Source of the DNA: Brachionus manjavacas
Lineage: Eukaryota > Rotifera > Eurotatoria > Ploima > Brachionidae
Length of the DNA stretch: 64,000 nucleotides
Direction of reading: 5' to 3'
Assembly: GCA_019054805.1 (NCBI GenBank)
Contig: JAHQIY010000002.1
Location: 8,370,001-8,434,000, forward strand
Shown here piece by piece: positions 31,601 through 40,884 of this stretch. Every line of letters begins with the position of its first letter. The first letter of the stretch is position 1. The notes beneath the pieces were generated by a model. That model was not told the DNA's origin, made no database searches, and saw only the letters and a list, made by a program, of their open reading frames with translations. The translations under genes were made by a program, and so were the position numbers.

Positions 31601-34600
31601 CGACAAAATTTGATGTAAATTGATTTAAATAAACAAAAATAAAATGTAAAAGCCTAGCATTTTTTACACAAAAAAATTGAAAAAAGTCTGCTCTTAAAAT
31701 TGTAAAATTCAAAGTTTAGAGACCAAATAAAAATAAAAACAAAAATTTAAAAATTAAAAAAAAAATAATGAAAAAGGATTTTTCTATGCACCCAGAGCGT
31801 AACCAAAAAACCAAATTCAAAAGTTCATTTAAATAATCTCGCTTATCAACACAAATTTAAATTTTTTTAGTATACAAAAATATATTCTTAGCGCACATCA
31901 GTTTTAAAACAGAAATGCATACTTAAAACATCTAAACAAACTTATTTTATAAATCTGATAAGATGACCCCAAAGTCTCTTTCAGCTTTAGTTTTAGAAAT
32001 ATGTTGAACTCGGTCAGAAATATGTTGGTACTTTAAAATCTAAATATTAGCCCCGCACTTAAAACTAGAAAATGTATTTTTAATAAAAAAAAATTATTTT
32101 TAATCATTTATGAATTAATTTTTTTTTCAATTTTTAACCCGGCATCTAAATTCGATTTTCAGGAAATAACGCGGCGTTTTCCACTGAGTTTTGGGTTGTA
32201 ACGCGGCGTTAAACACCAAAAACCTGCATTTTAATGCACGCATCAAAACAGGGGAAAGTTTAACATGGGCGAGATGTAACGTGATGCTTGGGCTAAAACT
32301 TGAGTTTTGGTTTTTGGTGCATGCATCTCTTTGCAAGGGTATACGGTACTTGTGCTATTGACTTGCTATCATAGTAAATGGAAAATTTTGTAAATAAAAT
32401 CTATTAAGTTCAAATGGTCTTCATTTTAGATAAATATTATTTTAGAACACTTTCAGTCGAATTAAGATTTAAAAAATTTTTATTCATAAAATGTTTTTTT
32501 ATTTTGCAAATTATCCTAAGTAAAATAGATTATCTAATTTTGACTTAATTAGATAATCTATTTAAAGAAAGCTTTATTATTTTTTTTATATAAAATAATG
32601 AAACATGTAGAATAAAACATGTATTTATTAGAAATAAGAAAAAATACAAATATTTTAATCTAATTTCATAATTAATCATAAGCTCAAAAATATTTTGAAA
32701 ATATCGAACTGACTAAAAATTTTTAAATAAATAATGCTGATCAAAAATAAATAGAAATCTTTTCATTAAATTAATGGGAGTAATTTTTTTTCTAATCATT
32801 CGCTCGTTTTGATTGTAAGTTATTTAGATCATTGTATTTAACTTTTGTTCGTCCTCTTTTGGAATTTGCTGTGCCTGTATGGTCTCCATTTCTTAAGTCG
32901 GATTGTGAGAATCTTGAGAGGATTCAACGCAGAGCTACGAAATTTGTTTCTTCAATTAGAAACAAACCGTATGAAAGCAGATTGAAGGCTTTAAACATTC
33001 CAAATCTGGTGGAAAGAAGAAAAAGAGGTGATCTAATTCAATTATACAAGTTCATGCATGGAATAGAATTGGTTGAAAAAAGCAACAATTTTAATGTCAC
33101 CAAAATCCAAGGAAGAGGTCACTGCTTCAAATATCACAAAGAAATTTCGAGGCTCCAACATAGAGATACCTTTTTTCAACAGAACCGCTAACATATGGAA
33201 CTCACTGCCAAATCAATTAGTTGAAGCCCCTAATGTTAACAGCTTTAAAGCAGGCATTGATTGCTGGATGAGCAGCAATCAATCACATCAGCTGTCATAG
33301 TGTGCCTTATCAGCACACTCGCTGGCTAGCCAGCTACAGTCAAAACTACTACTACTACTACTACTACTAATTAAAAAATTATTTTATCAATGCTTGACTT
33401 AAATCTCTAGGTATTCCAAATTTTTACGACAAATTTTCGCCCTCTTTTGACTTTCAGTAAATTCATGGGGAACCCTACAAACACTTTTAGCTTAAACTGA
33501 ATGACTCGTGGTCATCCATCGGTCAGCCAAATATTTTTTTTGATATAAATTTTAAAAGTTTTAGTTTAAGTTTAAAGATAATAATAATAATACTAATAAT
33601 TTATTCAGTAAACACCGCGAGGGTGATGTAAAAAAAATAAAATAAGAAAATAAAAAAGTAAATTAAAGTAAAGTTTTGTAAATAATTTTAGAGAATAAAT
33701 TAGAATTTTTTCATAATTGTGTTTGTCACATGATTTAATAGATTTAAAAAAAACTACTAGAATAATTTTCAAATTAGTTTGTTTTTAATTTGTTTTAAGT
33801 TTTTATAAGATTTAAAAAAAAAAAAGCAAAAATAAAATGGCACTTTTTTTTCACATTGACATCAAATTAATTAGAAAAATACCAAAAGTATTAAAATTTT
33901 TTTTTCCATTTTAACCACAAAATTTTCATATTGCACAAAACATTTGTTGTCCTTGTATAACTGAATTTATTCTTGCTTTCTTGGATACATTTTCTCGTAT
34001 TGACTCATCATTTGAATCGTCATCAATTTCAAACCTTTTAGCGCTAAAGCTTGTGTTTCTTCTGGTTAATGTTCGAGAGACCCAGTTGTATTTTTTGAGT
34101 TTTTCCAATGATAAATAGAATACTATTCAAGAAAACTTTCAGACAATTTTTAATTAATAGAGCATTAATTGATTTCCATTTTTTCAAAAAGGATTTTTTA
34201 AGAATTCAAAAAATTGCTTTAATTTAATAAATTAGGGATTGTTTTTATTTTATAATTATTTGTTTTCTGTACCGAGCTAGAGCTCCTTCAGAATAAATTA
34301 TAAAAAAAAAAAAAATAAAGTTAAATAAAATTAGCTAAAATAAAATGAAAAGAAAATTAAAAAACAATTACATCAGCTGTCTTAGTGTGCCTTGTCAGCA
34401 CACTCGCTGGCTAGTCACAGTCAAAACTACTACTACTACTACTAAAAAGACATATATTGAAATAGGTTGTTACATGAGACACATGTTTACATAGCTGAAG
34501 ATTCACTGAAAAAAGAGGAAATAATAAGGTAGCAATTACACAATTGAATTGGGTATTCAATATATCTTGATTCGAAGCCTGCTTTTCGAAATTCCTCCAT

Positions 34601-37600
34601 CAGTCTGACAATCAATGGAATAGAATGACTCAGTCCTGTCCCAACATATTTCTCACTCAACTCAAAAAGACGATTCGAGACTGTTAGTAATTTAAGTTTA
34701 TTAGAAACTTCATGATGCACCATTTTAGAGGAAGTATCATATTTTGACTTAAGGATAGATCTGACTGCTGTATTCTGAATTGCTTGTAACTTTTTGATAT
34801 TATTTTCTGAAAATGAATTCAACCAAGGAAAAGAATAGTTTAAAATTGATCCGACTAAAAATTTATATAAATTTCCAAATGTATTTTAATTAAGACTCTA
34901 TTTTTTGTTTGACAATATCTTAATTTCTTCTGCATTCTTTGTCAGAATGATCATCAGTCGATGTTGTATCATTCAAATATTGGCCATTCGAATAATTTTC
35001 ATTCCTTTTATTTGTATCTTGAAATGTGTTATTTCCTTGATTTGACAAAAGTTCAGACACTCTTTCGGGTGTTTTATTATTATTATTATTGAAATGAATT
35101 AACCTTCTTTAAGGAGAAGTAAGAAAAAAAAAATTTGTGTTTTTTTTTAAATGAAAAAATTATTACCTAAAAATAAAATTTTCAAATAAAAGAGCAACGT
35201 TATTTCAAAAATAGAAAAAGGCATGAAAGCTAGAAAGCGAGAAAACTTGGATCAAAATTCAAGAATTTCTTTTTTTTTTGAATTAACTCATTTAAGAGAG
35301 TTCTGTAATGTTTAAATTTTAAATTGCAAAGGCATAACCAAATTGAATCAGATATACCATCATTACTAATCAGATTAATCTAAAGATTTTTTTTAAGCTG
35401 GTTTATATTTGCTGTAATTTTCGAGGTTTCAATTTTAAAGTACTTGGAAATAAGTACCAAATCGGAGAAAAAAGATTTATTAGAGGGGGGTCACTTAGCA
35501 TTGATTTTAAAAATTGTGACGAGAGATAATTAAATTTAATTGTATCAATAAAAGTTAGTTTTGAAAAAAGATAAAGTTCATCAAAGTTGAATACTTTCAG
35601 TACTTTTAAGACTCGTGATATGTGACAGTAGGATTTTAAACCAAACATTTGTCTAATTAAGTTGTTTTGTAATTTATTTATTGAATCCTTTGTGGTCGAA
35701 TTAAGAGTGAGAGCCTCAAGACCATATGTGAATTTAGATAAGCAATATGTTTTGTATATATGATTTGAATTTAGGTAAAGAGGTAAGACTATTTTTAGGC
35801 AGAAGATAGGAAATTCCAAAAAAGCTGCTCTGAACTTTTTTAAAATTTATAACTGCCTGTGTGTTAAGGTCAAGATTTGAATCTATAATGAATCCTAAGT
35901 ATTCTAGCGGGGGTAGATTAAAATAGAATCGATTATAATAAATTGATTAAAATAGCAAAGGTAAAAAACAAATCAATTAAAAGTGCAAAATTATTTTATT
36001 TTTTATATTTATTTGTTTTCTGTACCGAGCTAAAGCTCCTTCAGAATAAGTTAAAAATAAAATAAAAATAAAATTAAAGTTAATAAAATTAGATAAAAAA
36101 AAGAATCAAAATAGAGTAAATAAGCTAAAAAAATGAAAGTTGAAAAGACATAAATTGGAAAAGATTGTTACATGTGGCAAATGTTTAAATAGTTCAAGTT
36201 TCAGGAAAAAAGAAGAAATACCGTAATGCCTTGCCCCCTAATGCGGCATTTATTTTCAGAATTCTGGATTTTAATGCTGCATTTAACCCACTTTTTTTTC
36301 CAGATACGCTGCGACTAAAAATGCTGCAGTTAATGTCAAAATTTTGGTACAAATGCCGCATTTAATATTTAAAAAATAATAAAAATATATTTTTCTATTT
36401 TTCCAATTGTTTCAAAATTTTAAACACAAAAAATGTTCTTCGGACATAATGCATGCATGTAAAGTTAAAATTTTGAGTTTTAAAGCTTATGAATGAAGCT
36501 GCTAATGCTCAGTCCAAAATGAAAGTCCCGAAACAGCAGTAAATGTAGAACCAACCAGAAAAGGCCGTGGTGGTCGTAAAAAGGGAAGCAATAATAAAAA
36601 AACTTTAGAAAAAGAAGCACGTGAGAGAGAAGCAAGCGAGAGAAAATAATAAAATTTCATTTTTTTAAAAAAAAAAATAATTTTTAAACGGAAAATTTTA
36701 TGCCATTTTTATATTAAAATACCGTTTTTTTATTAATTTAAATAAAATTTCGTGACGCATTAAAACTCAAAATTTTAACTTTACATGCATGCGTTATGTC
36801 CGAAGAACATTTTTTGTGTTTCAAAATTTTGAAACAATTGGAAAATATATTTTTATTATTTTTTAAATATTAAATGCGGCATTTGTACCAAAATTTTGAC
36901 ATTAACTGCAGCATTTTTAGTCGCAGCGTATCTGGAAAAAAAAGTGGGTTAAATGCATGCATTAAAATCCAGAATTCTGGTTTAAAGTGCAATGCATTAG
37001 GGGGCAAAGCATTACGGTAGTAAGGTAGCAATTACACAATGGAGTTGGATATTCAATATATCTTGAACTCAAAAAGACGATTTGAGACTGTTAGTAATTT
37101 AAGTTTATTAGAAACTTCATGATGTACCATTTTAGAGGAAGTATCATATTTTGACTTAAGGATAGATCTGACTGCTGTATTCTGAATTGCTTGTAACTTT
37201 TTGATATTATTTTCTGAAAATGAATTCAACCAAGGAAAAGAATAGTCTAAAATTGATCCGACTAGTGATTTTTATAAATTTCCTAGTGTGTTATGATTGA
37301 GACCCAATTTTTTGTTTGACAATATCTTAATAATATTTAGCCTTTTGTTGCAGCGTTCTTTAATTTCGTCTACTAGTATATTAAGTTTAACTTAGAATCA
37401 AATTTTATACCAAGAAACTTCATTTCTTTTTGGCTCACTATTCTGTTTCCATAAACTTTTGAGTTTAGATTATCACCCTCTTTTTTGTACCTAGAAAAGA
37501 CTACTGAACACGACTTTTCAACTGATATCTTCATTTTGAATTTAATAAGCCTTTGTTCTAGTTCGTTGGTGTATTTATTTATCTTATTTTCTAGGTTCCC

Positions 37601-40600
37601 CTTTTTGTTATAAATGAAGAATGTAACTAGATCATCTGCGAAAAGCAGAGAGTATTCGTTATTTGTTTTGTTTCTTTTGAGGATGTCATTAATTTATATA
37701 CTAAATAAAAGTATATAAATTATTAATTACTGAGCCTTGAGGAACACCTGCAGTTATTTTATTCTTCGCTCAGATGATCATTCACATTTACCTTAAATGT
37801 AAATGTGATTGCTCCTGGATAAGGAATTTTGTTCCAAATAATTGTATAATCTTGAAAATACTATGCGTTCCAGGAGCTTTCCTAAACAACTCGTTATACT
37901 AATTGGTCCATAATTTAAAGGATCTTGTAAAGAAGAGGCTTTTTTGAATCATAGTAATGTTCGATGTTTTCGGTGCTTTAGGGACTCTACCTTCTCGAAG
38001 AGATAAATTAAAAAGTTCTATTATTTCTATTAATAAATTTCTAGGTAAGTTTTTTAACATAAAATTATGAATTTGGTCAGGTCCTGATGCCGCTTCATTT
38101 TTCAATCTTTTTAAAGCCATAAATAATTCATTTATGCCAATATGATCATTAAAATTACACTGATTATTGTTTCTAAGGAAATCAGAGTTAGAATTTAGTA
38201 TTTGGAAATCTTTCTCAGTATCAATTAAATCAGAGTTAGGACTAAATATTGAAGATAAAAGTTCTCCGAAGCATTATCCCTTTTCTTCATTAGTTTTGAA
38301 TTTGAAATTATTTTAGCAAAATACCTTTATTATTTAAATAACAATGACAAAGTCAAAATAGCAAGTGTTTTTTAAATCAATTATCTTTAAAAAAAAAGTG
38401 TTTAATATTCTAAAATGAACGAAAGATTTTCATAAATTGGCTTGAAGCTATCTATTGAATAATCCTTGATAATTTCTTCAATTTTTTTTATCTAATAACT
38501 TACTTTAAATATAAAAGTTTTTTAAACTTTTTTAATTATTTTATTTATTTTTTTAATCTGAAGGAGCGTATCCTCGAACAGAAAAACAAATAAATAATAA
38601 TAATAATAATTCATCACTTTTCCTTTATTAAATATTATTTGATCGATATTAGCGATCAAATTATCAATTTCATTTTTCATTTTGTAGATGAGACTGTGTG
38701 CTTTCAGAATATATACTTATTAATAAGTTTATTTCTATTAGAACATGAGATATTTTAGCTCAAAGGTAGCTAAATTTTGTTGTTTTTTTTTTATCTTTGA
38801 GGGGGTGGGAACAAAATTTTTTTTGTTGACAATACCTAAAAAATCATTTTTTCAAGGTTTCAAGAATGCAGATTAATATTCTGAAGTAGATTTGCTGAAA
38901 TTCAGATAGTGCTGTCTTTTGCTTCGCGCGAACCTTTACTTGATAAATTTTTTAGTAAGATAGTTAAATCATTTGAAAAATTTTTTTATTTATATCCAAG
39001 GTGAATTATTTTTTGTTGTTTTTGAATTAGGTGCAAAATAAACAATTTAACATATTTTTTATTTGACGTTTGAAAAAACTTGTTTGGATACCAGATGAAC
39101 TTTAGTCCATATTAAAATAATGAACTTAGGGCTTGATTCTTCAAAGAAACACTATCTAAATATTTAATTCCATTTTGATCAGAAAAATATGGATCTAAAA
39201 TTAAAATAATTTCATGTTTTTTTTTTACATCAATTAAAGACATAATTGAAGAATTTTTAGTTCTTTTTTAACAAAAATCTACTTATGGCACGGTAAACGT
39301 TCATAATAGAGAATTTTTATTTTGGAGAAAAAAAAATATAATAGAAAGTAAATTAGAGAATTTGTTTTTAGAGAAAAAAATAGTGACAAAAATTAATCAA
39401 TTAGCAAATTAGCAAAGGCACGAATAAATAAATCTAAATTGTTTATATTATAATCCAAAACTTGTCGTTTTATCTTGTCTTCTTCTTTTTTTTAGCTTTT
39501 AATGTAATTATTTGAACCAAAATAATAGTTTTTATCACCAATAATAATACAAATCAAACCAAAAATAATTACTGAATTATCAAGGCTTGTTTTGCCTTTG
39601 CAGGTCTTCCAGGTTTTCTTTTTTCACCGATAGGAATATTTTTCGCTGATAATGGTATTTCACATTCAGGAATATTAAGAATTTTTGATATACCAATTAA
39701 GTGCTTGTAAATGTTATTCTTGATTGACCTTTGCTTCTTTTCCTTTTTCTGTGCAATGTTTCAGATTCAATATCCGAATTTACATCATCACTAGTATCTT
39801 GATAAACAAGTACGTTTTCACTTGATGACGATACTGTGTTATCTTGAATTACTGCTGTTGTCATCGTATCGATCGAGTTTCAATTGATTTTTTAAGGATT
39901 TGTGGTAAAATAACATTCTATTTATTTTTATTTATTTGTTTCTGTACCGAGCAAAAGCTCCTTCAGATTAAAAAAAAAAAAAAATCAAAATAAAATAAAG
40001 TTAAATAAGATAGAATAAAAATTTAAAAAAATAAAATGGTTTAAAATAGAGGAAAATTAATGAAATTGAACTAGAGAGTATAAAATTGATTGTTCAGGGA
40101 AAAAAAGAAGAAATTGTAAGGTAGCAATTACACAATGGAGTTGGGTAATTATTAAATAGAAAGTATTCTTCGTTATGTTAATTGTTTATTCACCAAAAAT
40201 ACTATTTATAATATAATATTTTTGGTGAATAAAAAATTGAAATGGTGAACGATAATTGTATGCCCTTAATTAGATTACTAGCAAACAACAACAACAAATC
40301 AGACTCCATTTTATTTTGTTCCAATCTGAAAAATTCAACTTTAGAGACTGTTAAGTAATGCCTTACATCTGATTTTATTCGTGAATGCCACGATTCTACG
40401 TTATTGTTAGTACGTGGCAAGTCACTTTTAACGCGCTCGTGCAAGTTCCATAGCTCAATGGGGAAACGAGGTTTTTCGCTCAATGGGCATGATTTTTTTT
40501 CTCTCTTTTGTATATTCTCTATTATAATTTTTCTCTATTTTGATAGTTCACCTATGGCACCATTACTGAATTCATTTTCAATTAATCAAATTTTAACTAA

Positions 40601-40792
40601 CTTTTTTTTTAAAGGCAGCCAAATCTAATCTATACGCCCAAAGAGCTTGATTTTTATGACTTAGAAAGACTGAATCAACATGATATGAAACAAATCGAAA
40701 CAGTCGGCATTTTATTTACTCTAATTGACACAAATTCAGATGGCAAGCTATCTTTCAGTGAACTGTACCAATTTTTCGATGAAACAAATTGA
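25615..40792 (+). CDS. Small secreted EF-hand protein, two exons across a 14.9 kb intron
   Basis: The exons are 25615-25697 and 40615-40792. The first encodes a signal peptide (MNKSTIVVLCLSILIHSSNQ) and ends GCATCCAAAAA before GTAAAT, leaving two bases. The second follows a pyrimidine tract ending TTTTAAAG and supplies the third base, so the frame is kept. The 86-residue product has one canonical EF-hand loop at residues 66-77 (DTNSDGKLSFSE) near its C-terminus, after YTPKELDFYDLERLN. It is probably secreted and binds Ca2+. It lies just downstream of the NPF gene, which also ends in one EF-hand. No RPRF or dibasic-glycine site is visible. Polyadenylation signals are at 40828 and 40840. Undetected middle exons are possible. 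Confidence 0.65.
25698..26640. other. Start of 14.9 kb intron
   Basis: It holds no confident gene. A minus-strand frame at 26468-26274 (MGKSAPKRKAIDIEKDNRYINLLDHLNKG) looks like the N-terminal piece of some element protein, but I cannot name it. A short hairpin, GACACATATCAACTGATAGGTGTC, spans about 26517-26540. Confidence 0.45.
26641..27520 (-). mobile_element. LINE 3' half fragment
   Basis: The minus-strand frame 27452-26886 is a reverse-transcriptase C-terminus (YVRPALTYGCENMNINASTLNDIKRTEGNIIKGLL). It stays open for 188 codons. The 3' untranslated part includes GGTCTCTGAGCAAGTGGTCG and the palindromic GGCCGATCGCCGACC, and it ends in (AAT)n at about 26655-26670. It belongs to a different LINE lineage from the (CTA)n-tailed copies. 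Confidence 0.8.
27521..28564. other. Intronic AT-rich stretch with one hairpin
   Basis: AAAAATACTGCAG (27731-27743) and CTGCAGTATTTTT (27763-27775) form a 13 bp perfect stem. After one mismatch it continues with AAAGT and ACTTT. Nothing else is recognisable. Confidence 0.55.
28565..29110 (-). mobile_element. LINE 3' end fragments (GGAGCTTTAGCTC family)
   Basis: Position 28583 (AAGGTAGCAAT) and 29000-29090 (ACTCCACTCAAAAAGTCG, TTAGTCATGTAAGTTTATTA) match the LINE copies at 34487-34760 and 37020-37120. The tail at 28835-28870 contains the complement of CTGAAGGAGCTTTAGCTTG. The order suggests two truncated copies next to each other. Confidence 0.6.
29111..30447. other. Intronic AT-rich stretch
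   Basis: No gene or element ends were seen. Confidence 0.5.
30448..31243 (-). mobile_element. Mutator-like derivative with zinc-finger and AT-hook relics
   Basis: The ends share TATTTCTT.CTG..GCAAATTTTTT in inverted orientation (30448 and, as complement, 31243). The minus strand encodes FSCYSQGIKGNCPVRMYF followed by STDKHNHARKCE. This is a C..C..HxH pattern typical of the FLYWCH/WRKY-like finger at the N-terminus of MULE transposases. After a frameshift come ENLSNPLQLDLDG and the AT-hook HGRPRGSTIKKRN. The catalytic domain is missing. A related copy lies at 43627-44248. Confidence 0.65.
31244..32126. other. Intronic AT-rich stretch
   Basis: Nothing convincing was seen on either strand. Confidence 0.5.
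32127..32352. repeat. Partial element end with TAACGCGGCGTT repeats
   Basis: The GC-richer block has TAACGCGGCGTT twice (about 32167 and 32199) and AATGCACGCAT. It ends GGGTATACGGTA, resembling the end of the element at 36221-37017 (GGGCAAAGCATTACGGTA). It is probably one surviving terminus. The minus-strand open frame here shows no family resemblance. Confidence 0.45.
32815..33370 (+). mobile_element. LINE 3' end with hairpin and (CTA)n tail
   Basis: Plus-strand frames 32832-33191 and 33073-33300 together give the thumb and C-terminal tail of a reverse transcriptase (RIQRRATKFVSSIRNKPYESRL, RRKRGDLIQLYKF, then FFNRTANIWNSLPNQLVEAP). One frameshift separates them near 33100-33190. The 3' untranslated region has GTGTGCCTTATCAGCACAC, a short hairpin, and ends in (CTA)n at 33343-33369. 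Confidence 0.85.
33575..34254. other. LINE-like tail and unidentified short ORF
   Basis: An (AAT)n tract at 33578-33595 beside TTATTCAGTAAACACCGCG looks like the 3' end of another LINE on the minus strand. The minus-strand frame 34108-33926 (MEKLKKYNWVSRTLTRRNTS, DDDSNDESIRENVSKKARIN) is charged and open for 60 codons. I cannot place it. Confidence 0.35.
34255..34940 (-). mobile_element. LINE 3' fragment, GGAGCTCTAGCTC hairpin family
   Basis: The minus-strand frame 34822-34487 encodes NNIKKLQAIQNTAVRSILKSKYD and LFELSEKYVGTGLSHSIPLIVRL, the end of a jockey-type reverse transcriptase. The 3' end at about 34265-34290 carries the complement of CTGAAGGAGCTCTAGCTCGG, a near-perfect hairpin. It is interrupted at about 34370-34446 by the end of another LINE. 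It is the same family as 36000-38335. Confidence 0.8.
34370..34446 (+). mobile_element. Ultra-short LINE tail inserted in another LINE
   Basis: Only the last 75 or so bases of the 32815-33370 LINE family are present: CATCAGCTGTCTTAGTGTGC, the GCACAC hairpin arm, and (CTA)n. They lie in opposite orientation inside the older LINE, whose uninterrupted order is visible at 36060-36180. Confidence 0.75.
34941..35074 (-). other. Unidentified open stretch
   Basis: Minus-strand codons are open from the edge of the (AAT)n tail (KTPERVSELLSNQGNNTF, then STDDHSDKECRRN and stop). It could be an element relic or a small exon. I do not recognise it. Confidence 0.2.
35075..35830 (-). mobile_element. LINE 3' fragment, second copy of the 12607 family
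   Basis: The minus-strand frame 35819-35403 gives the RT C-terminal region (YCLSKFTYGLEALTLNSTTK, NLIRQMFGLKSYCH, FDELYLFSKLTFIDTIKFNY). It ends with CTTCTCCTTAAAGAAGG (able to fold) and an (AAT)n tail at 35075-35090. Confidence 0.82.
36000..38335 (-). mobile_element. LINE (jockey-like), longest copy, interrupted
   Basis: The minus-strand relics run from the reverse-transcriptase fingers and palm (38120-37899: KNEAASGPDQIHNFMLKNLP) through the catalytic LLFADDLVTFF near 37650 to the thumb (37260-37020) and the 3' end at about 36005-36050. The end bears the complement of CTGAAGGAGCTTTAGCTCGG. Many stops are present. A 797 bp inverted-repeat element (36221-37017) is inserted in the 3' part. 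Confidence 0.82.
36221..37017 (+). mobile_element. Young long-TIR element with AT-hook ORF
   Basis: The inverted arms are about 260 bp and almost identical, so the copy is young. The ends CCGTAATGC..GCATTACGG are flanked by TA (36219-36220, 37018-37019), matching the empty LINE site. Each arm repeats GC-containing palindromic motifs such as AATGCGGCATTTA, AATGCTGCATTTA and AATGCCGCATTTA, possible transposase sites. The unique middle (36490-36650) is open on the plus strand for a basic peptide: TRKGRGGRKKGSNNKK followed by EREASERK and stop. One frameshift separates it from the ATG near 36491. Confidence 0.83.
38336..39574. other. Intronic stretch with a LINE tail
   Basis: Positions 38555-38620 carry, in plus orientation, the 3' end of the GGAGC-hairpin LINE family (ATCTGAAGGAGCGTATCCTC) followed by (AAT)n. 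The remainder is AT-rich without recognisable features. Confidence 0.5.
39575..40490 (-). mobile_element. Mutator-like transposase relic with LINE insertion
   Basis: The minus-strand frame 40483-40202 encodes FPIELWNLHERVKSDLPRTN and NVESWHSRIKSD, a signature of the C-terminal half of MULE transposases. Past a LINE fragment (39925-40147), 39862-39575 encodes MTTAVIQDNTVSSSSENV and, after a frameshift, IPIGEKRKPGRPAKAKQAL with an AT-hook, as at MULE C-termini. A perfect 17 bp hairpin (TTTATTCACCAAAAATA) lies at 40185-40233. Confidence 0.75.
39925..40147 (-). mobile_element. LINE 3' tail fragment
   Basis: It has the complement of CTGAAGGAGCTTTTGCTCGG at about 39946-39968 and the AAGGTAGCAATTACACAATG block at 40117. 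It is a truncated member of the same family as 36000-38335. Confidence 0.72.
40615..40792 (+). CDS. EF-hand exon of secreted protein
   Basis: After the acceptor at 40614, the frame reads QPNLIYTPKELDFY and ends SFSELYQFFDETN. The EF-hand loop is DTNSDGKLSFSE. The exon needs two bases from upstream, which the exon at 25615-25697 provides. The NPF first exon provides one base and would not keep this frame. Confidence 0.75.
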
Positions 40793-40884
40793 ATTTTATT
40801 TTAAAATTTTTAGCAGTGTTTAAAAAAAATAAATCGATTAATAAAATGTACTAATAAATTTTTGGAAAAACAAAATTCTCTAAT

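Noticed and set aside
33323-33370. CTA microsatellite as an independent simple repeat
   Set aside because: It is the 3' tail of the LINE directly upstream, and the same tail ends the minimal copy at 34446.
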